From: Deltaproteobacteria bacterium
GTDB lineage: Bacteria; Myxococcota_A; Polyangia; Polyangiales; Ga0077539
Direction: 5' to 3'
NCBI GenBank assembly: GCA_030694465.1
Contig: JAUXYJ010000074.1
Location: forward strand, 1 to 64,000
DNA length: 64,000 nucleotides
Numbering within the stretch: the stretch's first letter is position 1; each line of letters opens with the position of its first letter. Below the pieces are notes generated by a model. It was not told the DNA's origin. It did no database searches and saw only the letters and a program-made list of their open reading frames with translations. A program made the position numbers and the translations under genes. This document shows positions 42,702-51,607 of this stretch, piece after piece.

Positions 42702-43865
42702 ATGAACAAACTCACCGGATTCACAACTGCATCCCTACTGGCGCTCAGTCTCTCGCACTGCGCGATGGAAGCGCAGACTTGGGAGATGCCCATGCGCAAC
42801 TCGGGCTCGCTCTGTGAGCGAGCCTGCGCTCGGATCTACGACACCTGCCACTTGTCCCTTGGCACCTCGTCTGGCGCGCTCAGTCGCTCGCAGTGTGTTG
42901 AGCAGTGTCGCGCGGGTGGCATTGACGGCTACGAGGCCTGCTTGTCCGAAGTGAGCTGCAACCGCGACGCGGTCGCCGGCTGCTTTCTCTCGGTCCCTGT
43001 ACGTCCCACCAATCCGCCCCCGTCGACTCTTGACGCAGGCGTCGACAGCGGCAGCCCAAGCGATGGCGGCTTCTCGATCCTTGATTCGGGCACTCCGCCG
43101 CCTCCGCCGCCTCCGCCGCCCGCCGCCTACAATTGCGCGACCGCGTGCGCCCATATTTACACCGTGTGCAACGCGCGCTTGTCGTCCAACGGCAGCACGC
43201 TCACACAGGCGCAGTGCGAGACGATGTGCGCTGGCGATTCACGCTACAGCAACAACGTTGAGTGTCTCTCGACCATGACGTGTGGCGCGGCAGAGTTCTC
43301 TGCGTGTCTGTCCGGCACCGGAAACCCGCCGCCACCACCACCGCCACCGCCACCAGCCACCGACGCGGGTGTGCGTGACGTGACCACGCCTCCGCCGCCT
43401 CCGCCGGGTATGTGCCCGGCGCTGAGCGCTCCGTTTGGGCGCAATAACGGCCAGAGCATCCCAGACTTCAACGGTCGGCGCTGCTCGGATGGCGCCTCGG
43501 TGAACTACCGAAACAACGTCTGGTGTGGAGCACGACTAACGATCGTGGCCACCGGGAGTTTTACCTGAGGACTCTGCGTCACTGAAGCCGTGCAGCTTCA
43601 GCAACTTCAGCAGCGTTACGCAGCCAACGGTCTCAAGATTGTTCACTTGTTTCTTGAGAACTCTGGCGCCGATTCGACATCAACGTGCCGCGCGTGGACC
43701 TCACGTACGAGCATCACGTATCCCGCAGTGCTCGTGCCTTCGAGCTACATCTTTGAGGTCGGCGGTTGGAGCACTCCTGGCTACTACCTCGTCGGCAGCG
43801 ACGGCCGGATCATCCCGAAGAGCGGTGCACTCGAGACGCAAGTCCGAGGCATCCTCGGGGTCTAA
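42702..43865 (+). CDS. Candidate selenoprotein: Cys-rich modules plus UxxC thioredoxin-like domain
   Basis: Read with TGA 43566-43568 as selenocysteine, the product has 387 residues. A lipoprotein-type signal (LALSLSHC) is followed by two Cys-rich modules (CERACARIYDTC...CVEQC and CATACAHIYTVC...CETMC) and Pro/Asp-rich linkers. From about residue 255 it has a thioredoxin-like fold: ARLTIVATGSFT, then U-G-L-C (U289, C292), then VTEAVQLQQLQQRY and LKIVHLFLENSG. The TGA sits where the first redox Cys belongs, and the frame stays open 99 codons beyond it. A conventional reading gives a 288-residue protein ending at 43568 plus an orphan frame. GAGAGG precedes the ATG. A nonsense mutation is the alternative; no sel gene is in the window. 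Confidence 0.72.
43566..43601 (+). promoter_or_regulatory. Putative bacterial SECIS hairpin after the in-frame TGA
   Basis: Fourteen to thirty-three bases after TGA 43566-43568, CTGAAGC (43582-43588) pairs perfectly with GCTTCAG (43595-43601) around the loop CGTGCA. Twenty bases separate the TGA from the loop, and the loop has G at its second position, both as reported for bacterial SECIS elements, which recruit SelB. The hairpin lies inside the coding frame. Confidence 0.6.
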
Positions 43866-43908
43866 CGCAGGGTCTCACGCGGGGTGAGCTAAGCTGTGGG
43901 GGGAGTGT

Positions 43909-43936
43909 CATTCATCAGCGGATTCGCTGGTGAATG
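43909..43936. terminator. Hairpin between convergent genes
   Basis: CATTCATCAGCG (43909-43920) pairs with CGCTGGTGAATG (43925-43936) around the loop GATT, 12 bp with one G-T pair, between the selenoprotein and OmpA stop codons. No clear U-tract follows on either strand, so a bidirectional terminator role is likely but not certain. Confidence 0.6.
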
Positions 43937-43950
43937 GCTAATCCTTAGGC

Positions 43951-45315
43951 CTAGCGCGGTCGACGTCGAGGGCGGGGATTCGCGGGTACATGGGTCACAG
44001 AGCGTGTGGTCAAGACCGGGGAGCGCTCGTCGACTTCGAGGATGTGAAACTCGACGCGGCGGTTGACCGCGTACGCGCGCGCCGAGCGCTCGTCGATCAT
44101 GGGGTGCTCTGTGCCGAGGGCCTCGACCGTGAGCCGCTCTGGAGCGATTCCGTGCGAAACGAGCCACTGATAGACGTTTTGAGCGCGCGTGCGAGAGAGC
44201 GCGATGTTGTGCTCGGGTGTGCCGGTCTCGTCGGCGTGTCCTTGCACCGAGACTCTGCGGATCATGGGCATCAGCTGCAGCGCCTCAAGCACATTGGGCA
44301 GCGTCGCGGTGCTGCGTGCAGAGACCTCGGCCTCGCCGCGCTCGAAAAAGATCGGGTCGGTCACCCAGTCTTCTGAGCCCTCGACCGAGAAGCGAAAGGT
44401 CCTGGGGCAGCCGTTTCTCCTGGGATTTCGCCCGCGAACTCCGGCCTCGCGTGGGCACGCGTCCTGCGCATCTGAGATCCCATCGCCGTCGCTGTCGAGC
44501 GTGTCACTGCTCGCGGGGCAGCCGCGTCGTGAGAGATCGGGCTGTGGGCCGGCGGCGGTCTCGGGACAAAAATCTTCGCGATCGACCACGCCGTCGTGGT
44601 CACGATCGGTCGAGGGCGCGGGGCAGCCGGGACGCAACGGGTCGGCTGTGCTGCCCTCGCCGATGGACTCTACCGGGCAAAAATCCTCGCGATCAATCAC
44701 TCCGTCGCCGTCAGAGTCTCGGTCGTCTTCGTCGTCACGTGGCGGTGCGGGCACTCGCAGTGAGAGCGAGAGCCCACCTGTGAGCCAGTACGCGTCGCTC
44801 GGAAAATCCGTCGAGGCCGACAAGATGTGACCAAAGCGCGCGAAGACGCCCACGCCCACGGCGGGGTGAACTTGCCACTGCGCGCCAGCGCTGAGGTCCC
44901 ACGCAAAACGCTGTTTGGCGCCTGAAAACCCTAGGTTTGCGTTTGCATCGAGCACCACACGGAGCCAGCCGTTGAGGCGTGGCTCAAGACGCAGCCCGCC
45001 GCCCACCGTGTAGATCTGCCCTGCGTCTTGGGCGTCGCGCGGAAACCACCGTGAAGCTCCACCGACTTGCAACGCCAGCGGCCCCGCGAGCGCAAACGAC
45101 ACACCGAGGCGCCCCTCGGCGAGCGCGCGAAAGCCCTGGGATTGCTGGTAGCTCGCGAGCATCGATCCGCCCGCGAGCTCGGTGTGGAGCGCGAAGCGCG
45201 AGACGACCTGCGCGTGCGCGACGCTGGGCGAGAGCGCAGCCACGCCGAGCGCAGCGCCCACGTTGAGTACGGTAAGCGCGAGCAAATTTGCAGGGCGAAT
45301 GCGGCTGCGTGTCAC
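43951..45315 (-). CDS. OmpA family outer-membrane protein with thrombospondin type 3 repeats (paralog)
   Basis: The 454-residue protein has a signal peptide (ALGVAALSPSVAHAQ), an N-terminal barrel-like region, three type 3 repeats (DSDGDGVIDREDFC, DRDHDGVVDREDFC, DSDGDGISDAQDAC) and an OmpA domain (GHADETGTPEHNIALSRTRA, ALGTEHPMID, YAVNRRVEFHILE). It is clearly related to the gene at 17429, with fewer repeats; both share the FALHTELAGGSMLASYQ / FSLRGELGAGTMLATYQ start of the barrel. A GTG start at 45315 overlaps the upstream kinase stop (GTGA), so the two are translationally coupled. The tail is Arg/Pro-rich. Confidence 0.92.
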   Translation of the reverse strand: MTRSRIRPANLLALTVLNVGAALGVAALSPSVAHAQVVSRFALHTELAGGSMLASYQQSQGFRALAEGRLGVSFALAGPLALQVGGASRWFPRDAQDAGQIYTVGGGLRLEPRLNGWLRVVLDANANLGFSGAKQRFAWDLSAGAQWQVHPAVGVGVFARFGHILSASTDFPSDAYWLTGGLSLSLRVPAPPRDDEDDRDSDGDGVIDREDFCPVESIGEGSTADPLRPGCPAPSTDRDHDGVVDREDFCPETAAGPQPDLSRRGCPASSDTLDSDGDGISDAQDACPREAGVRGRNPRRNGCPRTFRFSVEGSEDWVTDPIFFERGEAEVSARSTATLPNVLEALQLMPMIRRVSVQGHADETGTPEHNIALSRTRAQNVYQWLVSHGIAPERLTVEALGTEHPMIDERSARAYAVNRRVEFHILEVDERSPVLTTRSVTHVPANPRPRRRPR

Positions 45316-47072
45316 TCGTTAGATTCCCATCGGATGCGGCGAATGGTGGTGCCTCCGGGGCGGATCTCGATGTTCACGGTCTGCGGTGGGAGCCCGTTGC
45401 CTGCCACCATCCGCAGCGCGTGTTGCCCGGGACGCAGCTGAAAGTCCGTGAGGGGCGTGCGACCGAGTCGCCGAGAGCCTTCGAAGACATCGGCTTGAGG
45501 AGTCGCCATCAGCGTCAGAAAGCCATTGCGTACAAATGTCGGGTGCGCCGGTGGGCGCGGGGGCGTCACGGTCGGGGGCTGCGGCGGTGTCGGTGCTGTG
45601 ACAGGCACGGTGTGGGCGATGACTACGCGGCGCGCATCTGTCACTGAAATTCCAGCATCGGCGTACACACGGACCTCGCGCACTTGGACCTCGACGACGC
45701 GGCGCTCGATGATGGTGCGGAGGTATGGGAGCAGCAAGACCACGGCGATCACGGCGCACGCAATGGAGACAAAGGGCACCAACAACAAGAGCGCGAGCGA
45801 GCCTCGTCGGCGATCGGTCGCGGCTTGGTTTTCGTGCTGTGTGGGTTGTCGCTCGGTAAAAAACTGCTGAGAGCTCGTCGGGGGCGCGACAATGGGGGCG
45901 GGGCGCAGATCAGACTGGCCCATCGGGACGGGGATCTTCGTCGCGGCGCGGGACAGCTCGGCGCTCGGGTCCGTCGTCACGTCCACCGCGGGCATCGCGA
46001 GCAGAGGGGTGTCCTCGATGGGCGTGTTGGCGAACATCCGCAGCTGCTCTTGCCGCTCTTCGATCTCGCCCGCGAAGAGCTCTGCCATGAGCTCGCCGAC
46101 CTCTTCGATCCCTGCTACGACGCCGTTGTTTGCGAGGGCTGCCTCGAGGTCACGTGCGAGGTCTAGCGCGTGCGGATAGCGTTGGTTGCGGTCGCGAGCG
46201 AGCGCCCTGAGCACGATGTGATCAAACACGACGGGCATCCCCGGTCGCACGGTGCTGGGCGCGACGATGGGGGCCTCGAGCACCGCGAAGCCTGAGCCCA
46301 CGTCGTTCTCGCGCTTGAAGAGCCTGCGGCCCGTGAGCAGCTCCCAAAGGATGATCCCGAGGGCAAACACGTCGACGCGGCGATCCAGTGCGACGCCGCG
46401 GATTTGCTCGGGCGCCATGTAGGCGACCTTGCCCTTGAGCATGCCCGTCGCGGTGCGCTCGGCGATCGCTTCGTTGCTTCGGGCGATGCCAAAATCGACG
46501 ACCTTGGTGCTGCCCGAGTAGAGAATAAAAATGTTCTGCGGGCTCACGTCGCGGTGGACGACCTCGGCGAGCGTGCCGTCGTCGCGTCGGACTTCGTGCG
46601 CGGCGTGAAGCCCTCGCGCGGCCTCGGCGATGATCCGCGCGGTGAGCTTGACGGGGATGCCTTTGAAATTGCGTGCACGGCGGATGACCCCTGCGAGGGG
46701 CTGGCCGTGAAGAAACTCCATCGCGAGGTAGTAGGTCCCGTCTCGTTGGCCGAAGTCTGTGACCGAGCACACGTTGGGGTGATCAATGCGCGCGGCGATG
46801 CGCGCTTCGGCCAAGAACATCTTGATGAAGCGCTCTTCGTTGGCCAGGTGCGGCAAGATCGCTTTGATCGCGACCCACTTGGCGAAGCCCTCGTCCCCGA
46901 GCTTCTGTGCAAGATAGACCTCGGCCATTCCGCCTGCAGCGAGTCGCTGGCGTAGGACATACGAACCGAGACGCTGTCCCGGAAACAATGCGCTTGAGAA
47001 GACTGGCTCCAAAGTCACCGCAACGAGTTCTTCAGTGTGGCACAACCCATCGCGAACGGGAAAAGAACGCAC
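45312..47072 (-). CDS. Ser/Thr protein kinase with membrane helix and PEGA domain
   Basis: The 586-residue protein has a Hanks-type kinase domain: Gly-rich loop RLAAGGMAEVYLA, Lys in WVAIKAI, catalytic HRDVSPQN, DFGIA and the activation-loop MAPEQ. Its HRDVSPQN form is typical of myxobacterial kinases. One membrane helix (LLLLVPFVSIACAVIAVVLLLPYL, about 430-455) precedes a Pro/Thr-rich stalk and a C-terminal PEGA domain (ADVFEGSRRLGRTPLTDF). So the kinase faces the cytoplasm and PEGA the periplasm. The start is a GTG at 47072, uncertain. It overlaps the OmpA/TSP3 gene, suggesting that envelope protein is linked to its signalling. Confidence 0.92.
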   Translation of the reverse strand: MRSFPVRDGLCHTEELVAVTLEPVFSSALFPGQRLGSYVLRQRLAAGGMAEVYLAQKLGDEGFAKWVAIKAILPHLANEERFIKMFLAEARIAARIDHPNVCSVTDFGQRDGTYYLAMEFLHGQPLAGVIRRARNFKGIPVKLTARIIAEAARGLHAAHEVRRDDGTLAEVVHRDVSPQNIFILYSGSTKVVDFGIARSNEAIAERTATGMLKGKVAYMAPEQIRGVALDRRVDVFALGIILWELLTGRRLFKRENDVGSGFAVLEAPIVAPSTVRPGMPVVFDHIVLRALARDRNQRYPHALDLARDLEAALANNGVVAGIEEVGELMAELFAGEIEERQEQLRMFANTPIEDTPLLAMPAVDVTTDPSAELSRAATKIPVPMGQSDLRPAPIVAPPTSSQQFFTERQPTQHENQAATDRRRGSLALLLLVPFVSIACAVIAVVLLLPYLRTIIERRVVEVQVREVRVYADAGISVTDARRVVIAHTVPVTAPTPPQPPTVTPPRPPAHPTFVRNGFLTLMATPQADVFEGSRRLGRTPLTDFQLRPGQHALRMVAGNGLPPQTVNIEIRPGGTTIRRIRWESNE

Positions 47073-47087
47073 ACCATTGCGATTCGC

Positions 47088-48299
47088 TTAGCGGTTGTAC
47101 GCGCAGCGAAAGCCCGTGCCCTCGCTCGAGATGTTGGCCGATCCCGCGCGGCGACGCGCAGCGGAGGGTAGCTCAGGCGCGGGGTTGGTGTTGCCAAAGT
47201 CACCGCCGCGGATGGTGATCGCGCGTGTCGTGGGCGACGCGGTCTGTCCCAGCACGATGCACACGGGGTTGATCCTCGCGGTGCCGCCCCAGCAGCGTGG
47301 GTCGTTGAAGGGGACGAGCTCGTCTGCGACAAACTCTTCGACGTTGCCGGCGAGATCGTAGAAGCCACCGGTAGGGGCGAAGCTCGCGACGCGCCGGGTG
47401 GGCAGGCCGTTGTCACCTGGGCAGTCGTTCCATTGGGCGAGGTCGCAGGTCGGGCTCGGCGCTTGATTTCCCCAGGGGTAGAGCCGCGGCGTGGGGCGAC
47501 CGTCGACCCGGGTCCCGTACGCCACGAACTCCCACTCGGCCTCGGTCGGCAGCCTGCCACCCTCGAACACACAGAACGCCTGCGCGGCGTTGGGCCACAC
47601 GCGCGTGATGGGATGGCTCTCGGCCGCGCCCGGCGCCAAGCGCCACATGGGATCACTCGGTGAGAACACCTGTTGCTCGGTCCTGAAGACCCCACCGGGA
47701 TACTGCACGGTCAACGGAGGCAACCGAGGAGGCATGCTTTCGCTCGGAAAAAACCTGCGAAATCGCGCGATGGTCACCTCGGTCGCGTCCATCGCGAAGG
47801 GGCTCAGCTGGATGTTTCGCTGCTCGGAGCCAGGGATGTTCTCGGCGACGGTAAACGTCCCGCCGGCGACCTCGACCACAGTACACTCCGGAGCCCCTGG
47901 CGTCGGGCACGAGGGTCGCGGACACACTCCCGCGCTGCACGTGCCGCTGTTGCATTGATCCGACGCACAACAGCGCTGGCCAGGACCCCCGCACGGGCCA
48001 CAGTGCGAGTCCATCGTGTTGCAGTACAACCCAGCGCCCATGCACGTGTTTGCGCTGCAACAAGGCTGATAGATCGCACCACAGGGCGCTGCAACGTCAG
48101 GCGTCGCGCTGCCGTCTGCGTCAACGCTCATGACGTCCTGCGCGAGCACCTCGGTCGTCGGCGCGTCAGTCCTGGCGTCGAGCACCTGAGCACCGCGCGG
48201 GACACCGACGGGGTCTCCAATGACTGACGAGCTGCCACAGGCGAGCAGCTGGGGTCCGAGGGCGATCGCGGAGAGAGTGACGAATTGCAGAGATTTCAT
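47088..48299 (-). CDS. Lipoprotein with SUMF1/FGE-sulfatase-like domain
   Basis: The 403-residue protein has a signal with lipobox-like ALGPQLLAC, a Cys-rich stretch (about 70-130, CCSANTCMGAGLYC and CCASDQCNSGTC) and a SUMF1 (formylglycine-generating-like) domain: DATEVTIARFRRF, GRLPTEAEWEFVAYG, YPWGN, YDLAGNVEEFV, IRGGDFG and GTGFRCAY. The two catalytic cysteines of true formylglycine-generating enzymes are not visible after RGGDFG, so this is more likely a non-catalytic binding domain. Start is the ATG at 48299. It lies 15 bases upstream of the kinase gene, so they may form an operon. Confidence 0.85.
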   Translation of the reverse strand: MKSLQFVTLSAIALGPQLLACGSSSVIGDPVGVPRGAQVLDARTDAPTTEVLAQDVMSVDADGSATPDVAAPCGAIYQPCCSANTCMGAGLYCNTMDSHCGPCGGPGQRCCASDQCNSGTCSAGVCPRPSCPTPGAPECTVVEVAGGTFTVAENIPGSEQRNIQLSPFAMDATEVTIARFRRFFPSESMPPRLPPLTVQYPGGVFRTEQQVFSPSDPMWRLAPGAAESHPITRVWPNAAQAFCVFEGGRLPTEAEWEFVAYGTRVDGRPTPRLYPWGNQAPSPTCDLAQWNDCPGDNGLPTRRVASFAPTGGFYDLAGNVEEFVADELVPFNDPRCWGGTARINPVCIVLGQTASPTTRAITIRGGDFGNTNPAPELPSAARRRAGSANISSEGTGFRCAYNR

Positions 48300-48449
48300 T
48301 GGTAAAATTAGGTTTGCACTTAGCGTGCCGAGGCAGTGGTTGGTGCATCGAGCGGTCGTACACCCATCGAAAACCGTTGCCCGGCGAGGTCGCTCGCTTG
48401 CAGCCCAGAGCATCGCGTCACTGCACGGCTCCTCGATCGATTCGTGTGA

Positions 48450-50420
48450 CTAATCGCTCACGAACCTGTCGGTCGCGAGGTCCTCGGCCGGCGGCGAGAG
48501 CACAACCACGCGTGTCCCGTCGTCGGGTCGAACCACACATGCGAAATCGGGTCGAAGCGAGAGCGTGTCATCGCCCTGAACGAGCCCAATCGCGAGCTCT
48601 CCATGAGCCTGTGCCGAGCGATGAATCTCTGCAAAATTGCTGGTCGCTTCGCTGGTGTACCGAGACGCGGGCCACAGCACGATCTCTTGCCCCTGCGCGC
48701 TCAGAAGCTCTTCGTAGGCATCCGAGCACTGGGGCGCGAGGGCGTGTGCGACGAGTAACATCGCGACCACATCGCCGCTCACGAGCAGGTCCGACGCGCT
48801 GCTACTCACCTTGGACGCCGAGCGCACATCTTGGACCTCGGTCACGACGCGCGCAGGGCGTTTTCCGGTCGCGCGCATGCCGTGCCGAAGCCAGAGCAGA
48901 TAGCTCAACGCGCTCGCGTCTCCGTGGAGATCCGTTGGGTCTTCGGCTCCCAAAATCACCACGGCGTCGGACGACAAGAGCGTGTCATCGGCGTCCTCGA
49001 GAGGCTCGGTGGGCTCGCGAACTTCTAACGTGAGCTTCACCGAGCGCACGCGCTGTTGCAGCGCCGCGACCTGGGCCGCCGCGCTTGTTTGTGCGGACGG
49101 TGGCGCAGTGATCGCGACCGAAGATCCCGAGCCCAAGATGTGATCGAGCTCCATCACCAGAGGCGCGAGCGTCTCGTTGTATCCGACCACGCGGAGCCTC
49201 TCGACCGGCGCATTGCGCTTGTGAATTTCCTGCGTGATGGTGTGGCTCAAGGCTGCGATGTTCGTGGGCTCTGCGCGCACTTCGAGCTCGTCGTAGTCGT
49301 GCTTGAGCACGATGAGCTGATCGTCCCATCGAAGCACCTCGTCCTGCGAGGGGTTGAGCATCGTGTGGGTGCCGCGGCGAAAAATCCCAAGCACGAGCGC
49401 ATGGAGCACTCGCTGCTGTGCGCTCGCGAAGGTCTGCTGTGCGAGCGACTCGGGGAGCACACAGACCTCGAGCTCAAACGCCCCACGCGAGAGCAACGCG
49501 CGTAGCACCGCGTACACACCACGCTGCCGTGCGCTCTGGGCCAAAATCCTCGCCAGAATCTCTTCGGTACACAGCACCCGTACCGGGAGCGCGCGCTCGC
49601 CCGCTACGCCCGCCTCGGCCGCGAGCATCACAAGCGAGGCATGCGCTCTGCGTCGGACCTCGACGACAATGGTTGGCGAATTTGCAGTATCAATCGCGCT
49701 CCTGAGCGCAAGGATAGTCTCGAGAGACCAGCGCGCGGCCTGCTCATCCGAGAGATCTTGTGGGGCGACCACGATGACCGCTTGGGCGTACTCGACGTTG
49801 ACATTGCGCAAGGCGGCCTCTGAGCGAGGGTCGCCCACGCGGGTCAAGAGCGTGCGCGGCGCGCGGCTCTGTTGGCGTACGGACTCAAGGCTCGCGTCGA
49901 GCACATGTTTGCTCTGCGTCGCGAGCAAAACGAGGGCTTTGGATACCCCTGATTGCTGATATTCTCGTGCGATCCATGCGGCTTTTGGATCAAAGCCGAG
50001 GACGACAATGTGGTCTCGCTCGACCACTGGGGTGGTCCCTGAGCGCAGCAGATCCAACCGCGCGCCGATGGCACCCGCGATGGCGCCTGTGAGAAACGAC
50101 AACGACACGATCCCCGTCGCGGTGATGGTCAACGCGAGGGTGCGCTCTCCGGCCCGCACATTGGTCACCGCGCCCGGGTCGAGAAAGAGCGTCGTGGCCC
50201 AAAAGAGCGCCTCGCTTCCGGTGCGCGCGCTCGGATCGCTGGGGTACATCACGCGGAGCAAGAGCGCCCACATCGCGAGGAGGCTGAGCACGATGCCCAC
50301 AATCAGCAGGCCCAAGGCCAGGGGTGGCCAAGCCAACACACGATCGGCGCGATAGGCGAGCCAGCGGCGCATACGCTCACGTCGAGTGCGCTCTTTGCGG
50401 GCTGAGTGCTCAGCGGTCAC
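48450..50420 (-). CDS. CASTOR/POLLUX-like ion channel with RCK domains
   Basis: The 656-residue protein has N-terminal membrane helices (about 31-56, LALGLLIVGIVLSLLAMWALLL, and a second around 97-117) with a pore-like segment between them (ALFWATTLFLDPGAV). Two large regulatory domains with Rossmann-type NAD-binding cores follow (DHIVVLGFDPKAAWIAREYQQ; VERLRVVGYNETLAPL). This is the layout of CASTOR/POLLUX-type and related bacterial calcium-gated channels. The start is GTG at 50420, overlapping serC's stop (GTGA), with an ATG at residue 17 as an alternative. The ion conducted is not established from sequence. Confidence 0.85.
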   Translation of the reverse strand: MTAEHSARKERTRRERMRRWLAYRADRVLAWPPLALGLLIVGIVLSLLAMWALLLRVMYPSDPSARTGSEALFWATTLFLDPGAVTNVRAGERTLALTITATGIVSLSFLTGAIAGAIGARLDLLRSGTTPVVERDHIVVLGFDPKAAWIAREYQQSGVSKALVLLATQSKHVLDASLESVRQQSRAPRTLLTRVGDPRSEAALRNVNVEYAQAVIVVAPQDLSDEQAARWSLETILALRSAIDTANSPTIVVEVRRRAHASLVMLAAEAGVAGERALPVRVLCTEEILARILAQSARQRGVYAVLRALLSRGAFELEVCVLPESLAQQTFASAQQRVLHALVLGIFRRGTHTMLNPSQDEVLRWDDQLIVLKHDYDELEVRAEPTNIAALSHTITQEIHKRNAPVERLRVVGYNETLAPLVMELDHILGSGSSVAITAPPSAQTSAAAQVAALQQRVRSVKLTLEVREPTEPLEDADDTLLSSDAVVILGAEDPTDLHGDASALSYLLWLRHGMRATGKRPARVVTEVQDVRSASKVSSSASDLLVSGDVVAMLLVAHALAPQCSDAYEELLSAQGQEIVLWPASRYTSEATSNFAEIHRSAQAHGELAIGLVQGDDTLSLRPDFACVVRPDDGTRVVVLSPPAEDLATDRFVSD

Positions 50421-51505
50421 GCGTGATGAGCTCTTGCGAATTGCTTGAGAAAATCAACCAGTGCATCGACGGACTCGAGCGTGACCGCGTTGTAGATCGA
50501 CGCGCGCAGCCCGCCGACGCTCCGGTGCCCACGCAGCCCGATGAGCCCCTCGGCGGTGGCCTTGGTGACGAGCTCTTCTTCGAGCGCTTCGGTGGGCAAG
50601 CGCCACACGACGTTCATGGTCGAGCGGCTGTCGAGCGCGGCGGGAGCACGGTAAAAATCGCCCTGTGAGTCCAGGGCGGCGTACAAACGTCGGGACTTCT
50701 CGCGGTTGATCTTCTCGATCGCTGCGAGGCCGCCGAGGTCTGTGAGCCAAGCCAGTACGTTGCGCACCATGTAGATCGCAAACGTGGGCGGCGTGTTGTA
50801 GAGCGAGCGCGCTTTGCTCTGCGTCGCGTATCGCAATACCGTGGGAATATCCTTGCGACCTTGCGCTACGAACGAGTCACGCGCGATCGCAATGAGCACG
50901 CCCGAGGGCCCGAGATTCTTCTGCGCGCCCGCGTAGACAAAGTCATAGGGGCTCAGGTCCGTGGGCTTCCACAAGAAGTCCGAGGACATGTCCGAGATCA
51001 GCGGTCGGCCTTTTGCGTCGATCTCGCGGTGCCACTGCGTCCCGTAGAGTGTGTTGTTGCTCGTGACATGAACGTAGGCCGCAGCCGGATCAATCGAGAT
51101 CTCTTCGGCGCTTGGGATGCGTGTGTAGCGCCCGTTTTCGAGGGTGCTCGCCGCGCTGCGTGCGGTGCCAACGCGCTGGGCTTCTTCGAGCGCTTTTTCG
51201 CTCCAGCCGCCCGTGACGATGTAGTCCGCGCTCTGGCCGGGATGTAAGAAATTCATGGGAATCTGCGCGAAATGTTGGCTCGCGCCTCCCGTGAGAAACA
51301 TCACCGTGTGGTCGTCTCCGAGACCCAACAGCGCGCGCAATAACGCAGTCGCTTCGCTGTGCACTCGGTCGTATGCGTCGCCGCGATGCGAGTGCTCCAT
51401 GATGGACATGCCCGTGTTCTCGAAGTCCACGAGCTCTCGCTGCGCGCGCTCGAGCGCCGCGAGAGGCAGCGCCGCGGGGCCTGCACCGAAGTTATGAACG
51501 CGCAT
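50417..51505 (-). CDS. serC: Phosphoserine aminotransferase SerC
   Basis: The 362-residue PLP enzyme matches SerC throughout: MRVHNFGAGPAALPL start, SIMEHSHRGDAYDRVH, TGGASQHFAQIPMNFL, SNNTLYGTQW, DMSSDFLW, and the PLP-binding Lys in YAGAQKNLGPSGV. It converts 3-phosphohydroxypyruvate to phosphoserine in serine synthesis and takes part in pyridoxine synthesis. The channel gene overlaps its stop codon, so serC is the first gene of a two-gene unit. A zinc-ribbon/AgmX-like gene is divergent, 102 bases away. Confidence 0.97.
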   Translation of the reverse strand: MRVHNFGAGPAALPLAALERAQRELVDFENTGMSIMEHSHRGDAYDRVHSEATALLRALLGLGDDHTVMFLTGGASQHFAQIPMNFLHPGQSADYIVTGGWSEKALEEAQRVGTARSAASTLENGRYTRIPSAEEISIDPAAAYVHVTSNNTLYGTQWHREIDAKGRPLISDMSSDFLWKPTDLSPYDFVYAGAQKNLGPSGVLIAIARDSFVAQGRKDIPTVLRYATQSKARSLYNTPPTFAIYMVRNVLAWLTDLGGLAAIEKINREKSRRLYAALDSQGDFYRAPAALDSRSTMNVVWRLPTEALEEELVTKATAEGLIGLRGHRSVGGLRASIYNAVTLESVDALVDFLKQFARAHHA

Positions 51506-51607
51506 GTCCTGTGATTCTCCGTGTCATCGAAAGGGGATGTGCCCATTGCGTTGGGCGGCTTCGTTGTGGGGTGGTCCGTCAGATGCCCCACAGGGTAGAC
51601 TCTGCCG

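Noticed and set aside
43590-43865. Separate small plus-strand gene starting in the selenoprotein 3' half
   Set aside because: It is in the same frame as the upstream gene, begins inside the candidate SECIS hairpin, has no ribosome-binding site, and supplies the missing part of a thioredoxin fold.
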